64,000 nucleotides of DNA from Buxus sempervirens (GCA_947561395.2 OX387193.1:36096255-36160254), one strand, 5' to 3'; numbered from the stretch's first letter, positions 47,101 to 60,600 are shown. The notes: generated by a model not told the origin, from the letters alone. Numbers and translations are program-made.

Positions 47101-48390
47101 TTTACCTTAAATAAAATCCCGAAAATGCCCTTTACCTTAAAAAATCCCGAAAATGCCCTTTACCTTAAATAAAATCCCGAAAATGCCCTTTACCCTGAAA
47201 AATCCCGAAAATGCCCTTTACCCTAAAATCCCTAAAATGCCCTTTACCTTAAAAGATCCCGAAAATGCCCTTTGCCTTGAAAAATCCCGAAAATGCCCTT
47301 TGCCTTGATAAATCCCTCCCCTTGGACCTAGTACAATGAGCCAGTTTTTTTTCTCTGACAGAGTGTCTATCTTGTGTTTTTTCGTGTGATTATTGCTAGA
47401 TGTGAATGATATTTCCGAACCGGATAAACCAATAGGGTTTCTGGGTCACCCGGAAACCCAACATGGGACTTGGACTCCCGGTCCAACTTGACTTCCAGTG
47501 GGCCTTCCAACGGGGCCCACCAAGCCCAATAAACACCAAAGCATGCCATTAAAATAACTTAAGTAAAATGAACAATTTGAACCGGGCGGGCCAAACCCAA
47601 TGCGGCCCACCCGAGCCTCGTTATGTGAAATTGATGCATGAATTGCGTGGTTTAGCCGAGACCAAGGGCAAGGGCCTACCGGGCCTGCAAAAGCCCACCA
47701 ACCGAACCAAGGAAGGGTGCAAACCCTAATTTCTGGTAACTTGGGCTTACAAGCCCAGATTTGGACTACGGGCCCCAAGCCCAGTGTCCAGCTCACTTTG
47801 GCAGATTAAAAAGATAAATCTAATAAAAATACTTGGCCACCATGTGGGCCCACCTTAGGGGCCCACAAACCAGTCCGACCCACTTGTGCATGAAAAACAC
47901 TTAATCTTCAAAGCTTAACTTAAAGTAAAATCTATTGAACTAACCAAAGCCCAAAGGACCTCTCAGGCTAGACTGAGGTCCACAAGGGTACACGGGCTTC
48001 ACTAAGCCCACCAAGGATACCGTGGGCCTTCCAACAGGGCCCACCCAACCAGACCCAGATCACCTAATTAAACAAGATAAAAGCAATTAAAGGGACCCAC
48101 ACCACTCAGGTGGTCCCGCCAGACTTAACCAAACTGCATATCGGATTAGGAATCGGGTGAGACCAATGGAAGCTGACTCAAACCAGGGAACCCACGGGAC
48201 CCGTCATTCGACGGGGTGGACCGGGGTGTCTATGGACTTCCCCGAACCACAACCGAGAACAGACTTAGAATCTCAAGCCGCAGACCAAAAAGCCCTAATA
48301 GGCAAAATTAGGCACCCGGGTGTCCGCCTGCACCCCATCAGGCGGTGGCAACTCCGAATTACCCCGTGCCGCGTTTCCGACGCGCGCACA
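44116..48390 (+). mobile_element. 3' LTR of the TR-GAG element, 4275 bp
   Basis: Same structure as the 5' LTR but 558 bp longer. About 147 bp come from one extra U3 unit (TTGACT cores from 44210 to 45095) and about 411 bp from an expanded GCTCACCT array (46294-47047). Hairpin at 45419-45479, TATAAAAG at 45543-45550. Unique stretches are almost identical to the 5' LTR; the visible changes are mostly C/T or G/A. Confidence 0.95.
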
Positions 48391-49349
48391 CCCAACATGG
48401 GACTTGGACCCCCGGTCCAATTTGATTTCCAGTGGGCCTTCCAACGGGGCCCACCAAGCCCATTGAACACAATGGAATGTATTCATGTGACCTAAGCAAG
48501 ATAAATGAATTAATTGATCAATCTGTGCAGGCCAAACCCAAAGCGACCCAGCCGAACCAAACTTGTGAAATGATGTTTGAAATGTGTGGTTTGGCCGAGA
48601 CCAAGGGCAAGGCATACCGGGCCCGCCAAAGCCCACCAACCGAACCAAGGAAGGGTGCAAACCCTAACTTCATGTAACTTGGGCTTTCAAGCCCGAATCA
48701 GGATTGTGGACCCCAAGCCCAATGTCCAATCCATTTTCTGGCAAACTTAACAAAAGATAATCTAAAGCACTTTTGGCAACCATCATGGGGGCCTATCCAG
48801 GGGCCCGAAAACCAATGCAGGCCCACCTTTTGCATGGAAATCACCTAAGCTTCAAATCTGAACCCTAATGTAAAATCCATTCACTTAACCAAAGCCCAAA
48901 GGGCCTTCTAGGACTAGACAGAGGCCCACCAGAGGCATATGGGCTTAACTAAGCCCACCAAGGACACCGTGGGCCTTCCAAAGAGGCCCACCCAACTAGA
49001 CTTGGATTACCTCATTAAATCAAGATAAAAGCAATTAAAGGGACCCACACCACTCAGGTGGTCCCACCAGACTTAACCAGTTTGCATGCCGACTTAGGAA
49101 TCGGGTGAGAAAGTAAGTGAATTGACTCAAACCAGGATAAACCTATGGGACCCGTCACCTGACGGGGTGGACTGGGGTGTCCACGGACTTCCTCGGACCA
49201 CAACCGAGACCCTACTTAGAATCTCAAGCTGCAAACCAAAGCCTTAATAGACAAAATTAGGCACCCAGGTGTTCGCCTGCACCCCATCAGGCGACGGTGA
49301 CTCTGAATTTTCCCGTGCGGCGTTTCTGACACGTGCACAATATTGTTAC

Positions 49350-49760
49350 TCTTTTATCCTAAGTTCGTGTACTCAGCGGAATACTTCTTCAATCCGTGTA
49401 TTCGGTGGGAAGCTAGTTATTTGGTTTATATCCTCAGTCCGTGTACTCGGCAGGATACTTCCTCAATCCGTGTACTCGATGGGAAGCTGATTATTTGGTT
49501 TATATCCTCAGTTCGTGTACTCGGCGGGATACTTCCTCAATCTGTGTACTTGGTGGGAAGCTGGTTATTTGATTTATATCCTCAGTCCGTGTACTCGGCG
49601 GGATACTTCCTCAATCTGTGTACTCAGTGGGAAGCTGGTTAATTGTGTTTACTTCCTCACTCCATGTACTTAGTGGGAAGCTTGTTGTTTTGTGGCTGGT
49701 GCCTTCTATTCCTCAGTCCGTGTACTCGGCGGGATACTTCCTGGTGTTTGTGATTATTTT
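49350..49760 (+). repeat. Tandem array 'tccgtgtactcggcgggatac', period about 76 bp
   Basis: Alternating half-units, 'gtgtactcggcgggatactt' and 'gtgtactcggtgggaagctg', make a unit of about 76 bp repeated some five times. It belongs to the family A solo LTR 23971-50205 and occupies the same LTR position as the arrays in other families. The open frames at 49269-49642 are products of the array. Confidence 0.88.
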
Positions 49761-50314
49761 TCATTGAGTGATGTTACAAGGTGGTATACTGTTTGCCGTG
49801 ATTTCTATATTATAGTTTTTCTAGTTATTGTTCTGGTTTAATCGTACATCTCATGACTTATTTTTATGAAAATTATGGACTGATTTCATGCATGCACCTT
49901 GCTACTTGTTGAGATTTTTTTTAACTCCAGTTTTCCCCAATTTTTCAAGTAATCTTGGCGAGGACGACAAGCATTGGGCTAGTATGTAAAAGGGGTAGCC
50001 AGTTTAGTTGTAGACTAGTTTCATGAGCTTAAGGAAATTGTAAAGGTTAAAGATTAATTGTTAGTGAATATTATTTCATGTTTCTGCATATAACTCTGAT
50101 GATGTAATTAATAAAGGTTTTAATTTGATCTGGATTTTAGTTGCTTTTGTTACTTTCCATAACTCCTCGGGTTTGGGGAAATTGACCCGGAACCGGGGCT
50201 TTACAGCAAGCACCTAATCGCATAATTAAATGAGTTGAATAGGCAAGAACCTGCGTAGGCGAGCAGGTAGAAAATCATGAAATGGTTATTTGGTTTGAGC
50301 GCCAATTATAGATC

Positions 50315-50322
50315 TATAAATA
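50315..50322 (+). promoter_or_regulatory. TATA box of family C LTR
   Basis: CTATAAATAGG, a textbook TATA context. The same CTATAAATAG occurs in the chromovirus 3' LTR at 63155-63162, supporting a family-conserved promoter. Confidence 0.7.
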
Positions 50323-51071
50323 GGTCGATGGTTGCTTGAAATGGAGTTTGGTCGATTGAATCTGAAGGAAGATAAAGAAAACAGCAGAGAAGCAAGTCAA
50401 GTTTAGATCGGAGGCAGAGAATTTCAGATTGGAAATTGGCTGGAATTGTGATCGGAAGCTAACCTCTTCTGTTGGAGAATTTTTCGATTGAAGGAAACTT
50501 GAGTAGCTGATCAGATAAATCTCAGGTTCAGTAAGAGAGCTAAATCTGTGAGGTTCATTGTCTTTTCAATTAAGAATGGTTAGGATGAAGCATAGAAATC
50601 TAAATCTATTATTTAAAAATTAGATTGGATGAATTTCGGAGGTAGAAGTCGAATTGATCGTGATAGTTCAGATCTGAATTGAACTTAGTTGCAGAGGAGC
50701 TTGGATCTGCGTATAGTTAGGTAAGTAGCACTCATTTCCTCCGATTTGCAAACAAGATTTGTAATGCCCCGAATCTGGGCCATTTTTTTTCTTTTTTTCT
50801 TTTGACTGGATCAAGGCATTAACTTGTGGTACATTACAATCATCTCAAAAGATAGAGAAATAAAAAGCTAAGATTTATCAGAGTGCTAGGAAGCTTAAAT
50901 TATTCATTTGAACATGGATCTTCCTATTACATCAATTAATCAAATGAAAGGCAACTACAAATTTACTAACTCTTAATACCCTACAAAATCATCTATTATG
51001 ATTCTAATAAAATAAATACAACTATATAAAATTTGCCCTCATCTTTTCATCTGGATTTTCTAGACTTCAAC

Positions 51072-53326
51072 TGTAGCGCCCCGGATCCGTGTTGTTCATT
51101 AAAGATATAACACGTCTCACAGAGGGTTAGGTAAGGATCTCAATAACGGTGATCGCTAGATAATCACACACAATTTATATCACATCAAAGTGCACAATTA
51201 AAATTCTCATCCAAGCAATCTATAGAATCTTCAAATACATCAAATGGTTCCAATTTACTACCTTATTACAATTCCCACAAATTCAATTGAACAGAGTTTA
51301 AGACTAAATAACCTACTAGTCTAAGGATTGTAGTAATAATCCTCCTCCCTATAAGTATCAGTCAGATCTACCCCAGTAGGCGCCTCACCACGAAGATTTG
51401 AAAAACAAAACAACAACGAGGGATGAGATACGAATATCTAAGCGAGTGACACATGCATGCAAAAATAGTTAACACAGTTATAAGACATGCTTCGATAAAT
51501 AACCAACAAATTAAACAACAGATTTCCGATAACAACACAAAAAGGTCAATGTCATGCATATTGTTATATTGATTAATTTACATGCCAAGTAGACACTCCA
51601 CACCTCCATGTACACAGTTCTGGCTTACTCAGGGTATCGGACACTCTGAAATGACGGCCTACTCAGGGTATCGTCATCCAATGCCGGCCTACTCCGGGTA
51701 TCGGCACTGACAACCAGGCCTACTCAGGGTATCTGGCTGCTCTACACTGGTCGTGGCAACACACAAGGCCATGCAATTACACCAATAAACAAATACCATC
51801 ACATTACTAAGCTTAACAAGGATCCAAGGGAAGCTAAACCCAAAATTGATAAATAACCAAATAAACTCCGCATTCAGTAAACCCACATTTATTTCAAAAC
51901 TGTGTATCCCAATACACACATCACAAGTTGTTCCAACCAGAACAGTAACTCCTCACAAGTGTTCCAACCAGAACAGTAACTCCTCACAAGTGTTCCAACC
52001 AGAACTTCCACTCACACAAGAAAATAGTCTTTACAATTCATTTCAAAACTTGCCAATAAGTAAAGCCAGGATTTAATAAATTCTCAACCAAGTACAGTGT
52101 TTAACCAAAGAGAACTAAAATAGGAACTCCTAGTGTTTGGTATCCAAAACATCACCTACAGATAGCCCTAAATTTGCCTTGGAAGCTCCTAAGAATTTCC
52201 AGAATTTATCTTTAATATTCTCATAGGTAATATTGTTTCTAGAGTCTTAAACATGTGATTTGTTAAGTGCTTGAAACCTCTTATCATCAAAATCCAACTT
52301 GGTTTACTCAAACATGCAATTCGGCAAAGAAATAGACCATGCGCTGACCTCCTGCGCTAGGCGCGAGGTCGGCGGGAGGTCGATGGTCGAAATTTTGGGT
52401 ATGCGCCCACTTCAAGTCTAGTGAGCGCGAGCTAGGCGCGAAGTGGGCGGGAGGTTCGCGCGAGATGCGCGTATCGGGTTTAAGTGCGCACGAGCTGAGC
52501 GCCAAGTGGGCGCAAGCTCGGCGGATAGTTTAATTTAACCTTGCGCCTACTACCCGAAGTGGGCGCCAGTGAGCGCCAAGTGGGCGGATAGAAAACTAAA
52601 ATTTCGAGTCTTTGTTATTTCCAGATCTACAACTCTGGCCGAATTTTTTCGGTCTGTAACTACTTCTTTAGTCTCCTAATATCCCCAGAACACATTCAAA
52701 CTAGTTTTGGAATTAATCTAACACAATTTTTATTTATCCTCATCCAGTTCTAAAGAGACAACCCTTGGACTATCTCCATCCAGAAAAACCAATGAATATC
52801 TCATTCCACAAACATATGCATTTGGATTAAACCTACGAGTAATACAAAACCCAGGTTTTAAAACAGTGCCACTCACCTTATACGCTTCCAAGTCTTGGCA
52901 ACAGCAACCCCTCGTAGAGCAAACCCCAACCAACCGTTCGTTCATCTTGTTGCTATAGTCGCCCAGATGTTCTCTTGATCACAAGAAGAAAAGCCCTCCT
53001 GAACTTCTTGATCACGAACACCTAAACGGTCGGAACTTCCCCAAATCTTCTTCTCTCCCAAGAAACCTAGGACAAAATCGCCGCAGCCGCAATCACCAAT
53101 CCTCAATACGAGTATACGCGTATTAAGAGTAAAACCCAAAACCTAATTTTTCTAGAGTATAAATACCTTCCGTAATTAGTTTGCCGCTCGACGAACTTTC
53201 AAAACCTCTGATTTAGTGTGTGCTCGCCCACCGAAACTCCTACATCCACACACCTTATTAGTTTAATTTATTATTATTATTATTTGTTTTTCCCATAAAA
53301 TCATGAAAAATCATCGGGGTTTTACA
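51072..53326 (-). mobile_element. Solo LTR, reverse orientation, 2255 bp
   Basis: The plus strand starts TGTAGCGCCCCGGATCCG and ends CATCGGGGTTTTACA. TSD TCAAC (51067-51071 and 53327-53331) is perfect. It has 'ggcctactcagggtatcg' repeats (51615-51735, inverted form of the 'ctgagtaggcc' array), a 'ttccaaccagaac' triplicate (51930-52010), a large GC-rich island (52335-52595), a hairpin with one mismatch (51424-51441) and a donor-like AAG/GTGAGTGGCAC near 52875 on the minus strand. The acceptor position appears lost. Confidence 0.92.
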
Positions 53327-53849
53327 TCAACCCACTACCAGTCTAACTCGTAACGTCCTCTCCAAGATGACTTGAAAAATAGAATATAAAGTAGGGGTGA
53401 GATACGAATATCTCAGTAGGTAACACATGCATGAGGAAAAACAGTTTATATATATATATATATATATTTGGAAAATAATAGTGGTTTCATGCTCGATAAA
53501 ATAAATGAGTAATTAGGTCAATAAGATAAACGAATAATCACAATACATAACAAACATTGAATCGGTGCCCGAATTAAAGGAAGTTAATAATGTGCATTTC
53601 ATTTCAATTTAAAGGACAATGTATTATAATTCACATCCCCATGGTTTCTAATTTATTTCAATTAGTGTCTTCCTAAGAAAAATTCTACATTTTATTCATG
53701 TTTCAATAATATTCCATTTTAACAATTCAAATCAAGTCACAACTGAACCGTTTAATCAAACCCTTCTTATTCAAATGAAATCATATCATTCTTATTTAAT
53801 AACCAATCTTACAATCTGATAGTAACCTTCTCCCATGTAGGATGCAATC

Positions 53850-54240
53850 ACATAGTAATCACATCTCCCCTATATGAGGTTTCTCCTGCAGGAGTTAACC
53901 CATCTCACCTGCAAGTGGTAATACACACACATATCTCCCTTGTGGGATGCAATCACATCGTGGTTACATCTCCCCCACAAGAGGTCTCTCCCTCAGGAGT
54001 TACACATCTCACCTGTAGGTGGTAATCTCATATCTCCCTTATGGGATGCAATGCAATCTAGATTACATCTCCCCCAACAGGAGGTCTCATCTCACCTACA
54101 GGTGGTCACATATCTCCCCTGTGGGATGCAATCCAATCTGAATTACATCTCCCCCAACATGAGGTCTCATCTCACCCATAGGTGGTCACATATCCCTCCC
54201 ACAGGAGGTAATCAAATCTCATCCGTAGATGGTAACAATA
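53850..54240 (-). repeat. Inverted copy of the 'cctgcgggtgagatg' array
   Basis: Reverse complement of the array type at 10300-10830, including the 'gattgcatcccacaagg' blocks. It confirms that 50760-56109 is a family P LTR in reverse. Confidence 0.85.
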
Positions 54241-57200
54241 TTCCTTTTAACCAACATGGCATTTAATCTACAATCCAAATTGTATTCATATGTATAACAA
54301 TTTATTCTTACCCATCCGATGTTCCAAAATCAGTTCATTAGTTTATACTCATAATAACCGGATCTAATTATATGATAATTAAAGGTTATGTAAAGTTATA
54401 AAGTAATTTAGAGATAAAGTTTAGGGGTAGTAAGATACTTGCTATTTACGTAAGTTCAGGGATAATATGGTTCTTGTTATTTATAAATTAGCTCAAGTAA
54501 AATTTAGGGGTGGTGATATAGCATAATAAGGTACTTGTTATTTTAGTAGAGAAACTTAGAGTAGACCAATTCAATTAACTAATGAGGCGTAAAGGTATAT
54601 AGGGTCCTTTCTCCAATATCTATAAGGTAGTTTCTGGTTTAAAGTTTCTAACTATCGAAATCTGGTTGCTGATATATAAATTAATGTCTCTTAATTAATT
54701 ATTCTAATTTATAAGGGTTTATCTGTATTAAACTTATAATTTCCTTTTTAAGATCAAATTTAGGCAACTAATTACCTAAAATAATTCCCTATTTATTTTT
54801 TTGCCAAAACAGGGTATTTGATAATTTGTTTTGGTCCTAAAACACCTTATGCAATGATTAGAATTTGTTAAAAATGGTTTAGAATTGAAATAGGGATTAA
54901 AATACGAAAAATTGGATTTTCTGTTTAGAGCGCTCAGGATCGCTCAAGGTTGCCTGGGCGTTCTATGGTTAGCGGTAGTTCAAAACACAACCTCCGAGCT
55001 TCTGTCAGTATGCGTCAGTCGGCGCTAAGAAATTTTAGTACTAGCGCCTAGGGGAGCTAGGGACCACCGACCTCTCCGAGATAAGCGCTCTAACGAAAGC
55101 GGCTATATAGTGTATAAATCTTCAATTTTCCCTATTCTAAGCAGTTCTAACACTATTATAAGCATATGATCAATCTATTTACATACTTATACAAACATAA
55201 ATCATGCAATCAAATCGAATAAACTGCAGACAACCATAAATCATGCAGTCAAATCGAATAAACTGCAGGAAACCAAAACGAAAGAGAAAATTGTGCTACC
55301 TACCTCTGTTTCGAATCGTTCCTTCTCCCTCCTCTTTCTCCTTGTGTTTTTGACGATCCTCTACTCTATACAGACATGAAACTCCTCTGGAATGCAGGGA
55401 AAACAGAAGATCACGCACCACTCTCCTCCTTCCCTTCTCTCTCTCGGTCTTCTTCTCTTTCAGTCGTCGAATACCCCAAACAAATGAATACAATAGCAAA
55501 TACTAAAACGTATTCTCTAGGGTATAAATCCTATGCAATGCACATGCATCACCCATTAAACAACCATCAGATTAGAACACAGTTTCGTAACTATTGAATT
55601 CTCACCTCGATCTATCATGATCCAACAGTCAGATTTGCGTCAAACTCCGGATCTCCTCTATCAGTGTGATTATAATTAATATCCTTCAATAAAATTCTCA
55701 TCTCCTCGACTTAAGGCTCCAAGTCAAACATAATCACCCATATGCCCTGATTCCAATTATCAAGCTATAAATATCATTGTTAATAGGCAATTCACACCCA
55801 ACTTAAGTCTATCACCATTTCTCAAGTCTAATAATAATTTTAATTAATGTATTTAATTATCTACCGGTATGAATTGACAAAAATACCCTTATTTTGATAA
55901 ATTTATATCTATGCATTTGATTTCTTCCAAAATTTCCAGATTTATTCTCTTTGTCATTCTTAGTCCATTGCACATCCCAGATGAATAATAAGTACCCCAA
56001 ATCATGTGCTTTATATTAAATCCCCAATTTATTTTGACAAATTCATTAACACTCCAAATATTCGTATTTAATTTTATTTATTTATTTGCTGAAAATTCAG
56101 AGTTTTACAAGATTTCGATTAGAAATGTGATTTACTCTGTTGCATTTGAGCTTAAACGACTGTGAACATTTATGAGTAAATTTTCTGAATTGTGGTCGAT
56201 TTAAGAATAGATTAAATTCAATTGATGTTGAGCATGTTGTTAGAATAAGTAAGAGTAGAATCAAATTATTTTTGAGATGGAATTTTGGTTCAGACATGGT
56301 GAGAATTGGATTTGAAGAGAGCTAATGTTGATTCGTAAGATTTTGAGTTTGGACGCCTACCAGTGCCCACTAATGGGAGTGGGCGCTGGTTCATTTTTTG
56401 TAGGAAGCCTAGGTGCACCCAGGGGCGCCCAGGGGTGCCTACTACAACTAGGTAGGTGCCCAGCCAATTTATTTCAGCCATGTGCGGCTAATTTCATAGA
56501 AGTGAGAATTTATTGTTTTAATGCCTAATTACTGTCCTATGAGATCCAATGAGGTGTTAGCAATATTCTATAGTGATCTTTAACTGAGGATTTCATACAA
56601 ATATAATGTGTAGGAACTAAAGTGTAGGATTGAGAATGGAATTGTCGAAATCAGCCCAACTTGGCCAAAACAGCCATGTACAGCTGATATATTGTAACCA
56701 GATTTCATGGCCTTTACTTTCCAAAACACATGCAATCAGACCTAAATAAAGGTTATAAATATTCTGTAGTGGTTTACAATAGAAGGTTGCAAAGTTAACT
56801 TTTGCTTGAAGAATTAACTATGTACTTACCGTTAGTCTTATAGCTGAACTTAAGAAATATTTGCTGAGTCCTTCTATTGGTGTCAAATTAAAGTATCTAG
56901 TTTGGTTTGAATTCTTTATACATATGTTTACCTTCAGAAATAGCAGAACAAAGATAAATGCATGCTAGAATTAGTATGCAGTGGTCACTAGCTAGGTATT
57001 GCCTAGGGATAGATATTGTAGAAATTTAGTAATATGAGATGGACTTCACTTGAGGAAATTATGAATCTAGGAGCTGTTTTTTTATTGTGTTTAACCAAAG
57101 TTTTCGATGCTGGATTTGCTTCTATATAATGTGGTTAAACTCCGAAGCTTCAGATTTGAAGTAATAATGGTTTTGCCGAAATTTATCTAAATTATTGTGC

Positions 57201-57612
57201 TTGGACAGATTTGAATGCATTGAGTATTTCATGAATGATTTATGTGAATAATGTTTTTATATCAGAAGTTGGCTTGGGATTTACCATTTGTTCTGTTCTT
57301 GGGAAATTATTTGAGAACGTACCTTGAGGACTCCATGATGGAGTGAGCTGGTCCTTAGTGACCAATGTTATGCACTTGAACATATTGGGTTATATGTGAG
57401 GTTTACATGGTGGATTACACACTGGGTTGATTTGCTGGTTTTATTTTATTGCTGGTTTAGCTTGTCTTGGATCCATGACTAAGCTTAGTAATGTAATCTT
57501 TTTGCTTCATTGATGTAATGGCATGGCCTTGAGTGTTGCTACGACCGGTGTAGAGCAGCCCGAAACCCTGAGTAGGCTGGGTTGTCAATGCTGAAACTCG
57601 AAGTAGGCCGGC

Positions 57613-60600
57613 TGTAACGCCCCGAACCCGGGTCAGTGCAAACCAGCACCCAACCCGAACCCGGTTCACTACTGTAACAACCCAAGTCCGATTCAACAAT
57701 CAAACTCGAGATGTTACCACGAAGCTGGGGTCAGATACATACCAAGATTCACAATAATTTTAAAATTTATAAATCAATTACATCAGAGTTATGGTGGCCA
57801 AATAAAATAAACAATTCTTTAATCAATATATTCAATTCAATTTACAATTAAGTTTATCTAATCAACATGTGACATTAATACCAATTATAATTCTACCCAT
57901 CAAATTAAAACCCCATCTTCGCGATCTCTCCAAGCAACCTGAAAAATAGGGGAAAACGGAGTGAGATTTACATCTCAGCAAGTAGCAGGTGCATGCAATT
58001 TGAAACAGTCCAATGTAAGCAGTAGTCATGAGGTATTCGATTAATCACGATAAGACGAGAAATCCAAGTTATTCATGGCAATTTCAAATAAAGCGATCAA
58101 ACAGACGATCATGTATAAATACCAGTAGCTTGATGTTAACGGGGTAAAACCGACAAAAGCGACAAAACACGTGCCATTGCAGGACTTACAAAGATGATAA
58201 GTATTTGAGATGACACTCGACTAAATGCTGTTCCACCGTGCGGCTTAGGGGCAGTGCTACTTGATGATACTCAAGCCCCATGCAGCGCAGCTTAGGCAAG
58301 AGCCGTAGTCACCGACTTATTGCGCACGAACCCCGCAGAGTTGGACGTACCAGCAGCATGCAGCACCAGAATCAATACATGGAGTGTGGTCGCTTATCCA
58401 GATGTACAGGGAATCACCAGCGGCTCACCGGGGTGTCCCTCCAGACATAGGACCCTCCCAGAGCAAACTAACTTGCAAAGGGAAACGCGCTCGCATATAG
58501 GAGTAAATCAATCCAAACTAAATACCACTTAGCTAACCAGCCAAAACTATGGATCCATATACAGCTAAGCCCACTGACACAAACCACGATAAAACCACAT
58601 ACGGGAGGACACGCTAATGTAGGAGGCATACACACTTTTACCCGTAAAGGATTACACATCTCTACACAGAGGATTACCCATCTCTGCCGTAAAAGATAGT
58701 ATCAAACTCTACCACAGAAGTCGTATCACCCAACCGTAAAATTAAAGAGAACAACATCATACCACATACCAATCCATACCAAAGTATTCCATTCCATGTG
58801 AAATCCATGACTCAATCATAACAAATCCAATTATAGGCATTTTCAGAATAACATATGCAATTCTTCCAATTATATTCAAAATAAAACTCAAGTATCATAA
58901 ATCCGATAAAATCTGAGTTTAAGCAATTCCAGTAGCCAATATTCTTATATAAAGCTCAAATAAAAGTAAATCAAATCATGCTTGATCTTTTCCTTCTTAA
59001 TCCCTTTATTAGAATCCAATTTCCTACCTTAGCACCTAAGCTAGTTTTTATTTGAATTTTCTGTATTTTATTTTTCCAGCATGTTTTACAGACCTAGAAT
59101 GAAGTTTAAAAGATGTTTATAAGCTATAAATTTCAGTAGTATTATTTCTAGCAATATCCATACCCTTTGACTCTTTTATAAACAATCCTTTCATTATAAC
59201 CTTCAATTTATTGCTTATTCTTTCCAAATTAATTTTATAATTTTTATAGCTTAATTAGGTCCTTATAAAGATGCTAACATGCTTAACTAATCATAAGAAT
59301 TATTGGGTATTTATTCGAATTACAAAATCCCCAAAATCTACAAATTCTGCCTAGAGCGCCTACCTCTACAGGGCTGGGCGATCCTAGGCGATCCTAGGCG
59401 CTAGTGCAATTTTTAGCAGAATTTTCCAGATTTTCCAATTTCGGATTCTTATGCTTTTGTTTTATGTTTTCTTTGTCTAAATTAATCTACAAACTTTCTG
59501 AAACTTACCTAGAGCCTTCTAGAGTAATTTTTATGAATTAAATACCCTCCTACCTTTATTTACATAATCCAACTAAACTTTCTTCATTAATTTGATAATT
59601 CCATCAAGAACACAAATCATGAAAATATAAGCAACTTGATTCCATGTAAATACAGTTCCGTCTAATCCATGCTAACCATATGAAATCATAGAAATCAAAA
59701 TCATGCAATTCCTCACGTTTTCCAAGGGTTACTACTTGCCTTATACGCTAAATCCTTCTTCCATTGCACCCTCTAATTCTGGACCAGAATGTTGCTCCCC
59801 ACCGCACCAAGCTAGACTATTCCAATTCCAATCTCCACCGTTCACAATGTAGTTTTATCAGTCACGAACAAAACCTCCAAATTCGAAGGCGATCCACCAC
59901 ACGGATTTTCCCCGATCGCATTTTGATGGTGGCTGGTCAGACACCTCCATTAGAAACCTCCTTCCTTTCTCTCCCTCTTTTCTCTCCATAATAAACCCAC
60001 GAAAATTCCCTCTTGTCTAACCTTAGTCTCCTATTTATACTAGGCTTTAGAAATCCTAAACCAACCCTAATTGGCTAATCTAATTTGGGCTAACCCAACC
60101 ATGGTCTAGTTAATGTCTAATCCTTCTAATTTAATTCCTACTTTTTCTCCACCTTCTATTTTCCACTTAAACAATACTAATTAAGTTTCTTATTATCTAA
60201 ACTCATGAAAATAACCTATTTTCGTGCAAAATATTTAATTAAACATTATTATCACCTAAAACCTTATTTTCTCCAAATTAAGACGTGAAATCTCCTAATT
60301 ACCCTTTTTCCCACTTTTAGGCTTTTATTAATTTCTTTTAATTTCTAACTTGTCAAAATAATTTGTTCTCTTCTATTTTCTAATTCTAATTATTATTTGA
60401 TGATCTATTTACTAATTACCCTTTTTTTGGAAATTACCAAAATACCCTTTTTATTCTTTTAGGCTAATTTCATTAAAATTCTTTCTTTATCTTCAACTTA
60501 TAACTTATTTGAATTAATTATTCTCTAAATCTTCACTTTTTATTTTAACTAGGACTTAACTCATATTTTCTTTTATTTATTATTTATTTATTTATTAGGT

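Larger units (their letters stand above)
31120..48390 (+). mobile_element. Complete 17.3-kb non-autonomous Tat/Ogre-like retrotransposon with gag only (TR-GAG type)
   Basis: Two LTRs (31120-34836 and 44116-48390), a perfect TSD CCCAA (31115-31119 and 48391-48395), a PBS directly after the 5' LTR and a polypurine tract directly before the 3' LTR. The 9.3-kb interior encodes gag-type proteins (37219-39551) but no protease, RT, RNase H or integrase motif that I can find on either strand. Its Gag domains match Tat/Ogre elements, so it would need enzymes from an autonomous relative. By eye the LTRs differ mainly in repeat copy number plus a dozen or so transitions in unique sequence. It is inserted in an LTR of its own family. 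Confidence 0.93.
29199..49339 (+). mobile_element. Solo LTR, family T (Tat/Ogre-type), about 2.9 kb, host of the 17-kb element
   Basis: Begins TGTAAGCACC and ends GACACGTGCACA, with a perfect TSD ATATT (29194-29198 and 49340-49344). Own segments are 29199-31119 and 48396-49339, aligning with the start and end of the LTRs of the element inserted in it. It carries fewer U3 repeat units than those LTRs, a short version of the GC-rich island (30728-30860), TATAAATC at 29693 and no upstream hairpin, so it is an older and simpler relative. The open frames at 29643-30848 are leader sequence and not genes. Confidence 0.92.
23971..50205 (+). mobile_element. Solo LTR, family A, about 3.1 kb of own sequence, interrupted twice
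   Basis: Begins TGTAAAACCCTGGATTTTCC and ends GGAACCGGGGCTTTACA, with a perfect TSD GCAAG (23966-23970 and 50206-50210). Own segments are 23971-24958, 27947-29198 and 49345-50205. TATA-like TATAAAAA is at 24712, donor-like AAG/GCAAGTAGCA (GC donor) at 28053, GC-rich island at 28395-28510 and tandem array at 49350-49760. The acceptor position reads TTTTTCAAG in place of TTTTTCAG (49941-49949), a probable G-to-A change. The 12 or so family-specific leader blocks match 16886-23664. Confidence 0.92.
50760..56109 (-). mobile_element. Solo LTR, family P, reverse orientation, about 3.1 kb, itself interrupted
   Basis: The plus strand starts TGTAATGCCCCGAATCTGGG and ends TTCAGAGTTTTACA. TSD AGATT (50755-50759 and 56110-56114) is perfect. 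It lies 39 bp after the donor-like site of the 23743 LTR. It contains the inverted 'cctgcgggtgagatg' array (53850-54240), a GC-rich island (54925-55095), a perfect hairpin (53398-53415), an AT microsatellite (53451-53467) and a donor-like AG/GTAGGTAGCAC near 55300 on the minus strand. The acceptor position reads TTTTTCAAG, as in 49941. The insertion 51072-53326 is nested in it. Confidence 0.92.
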
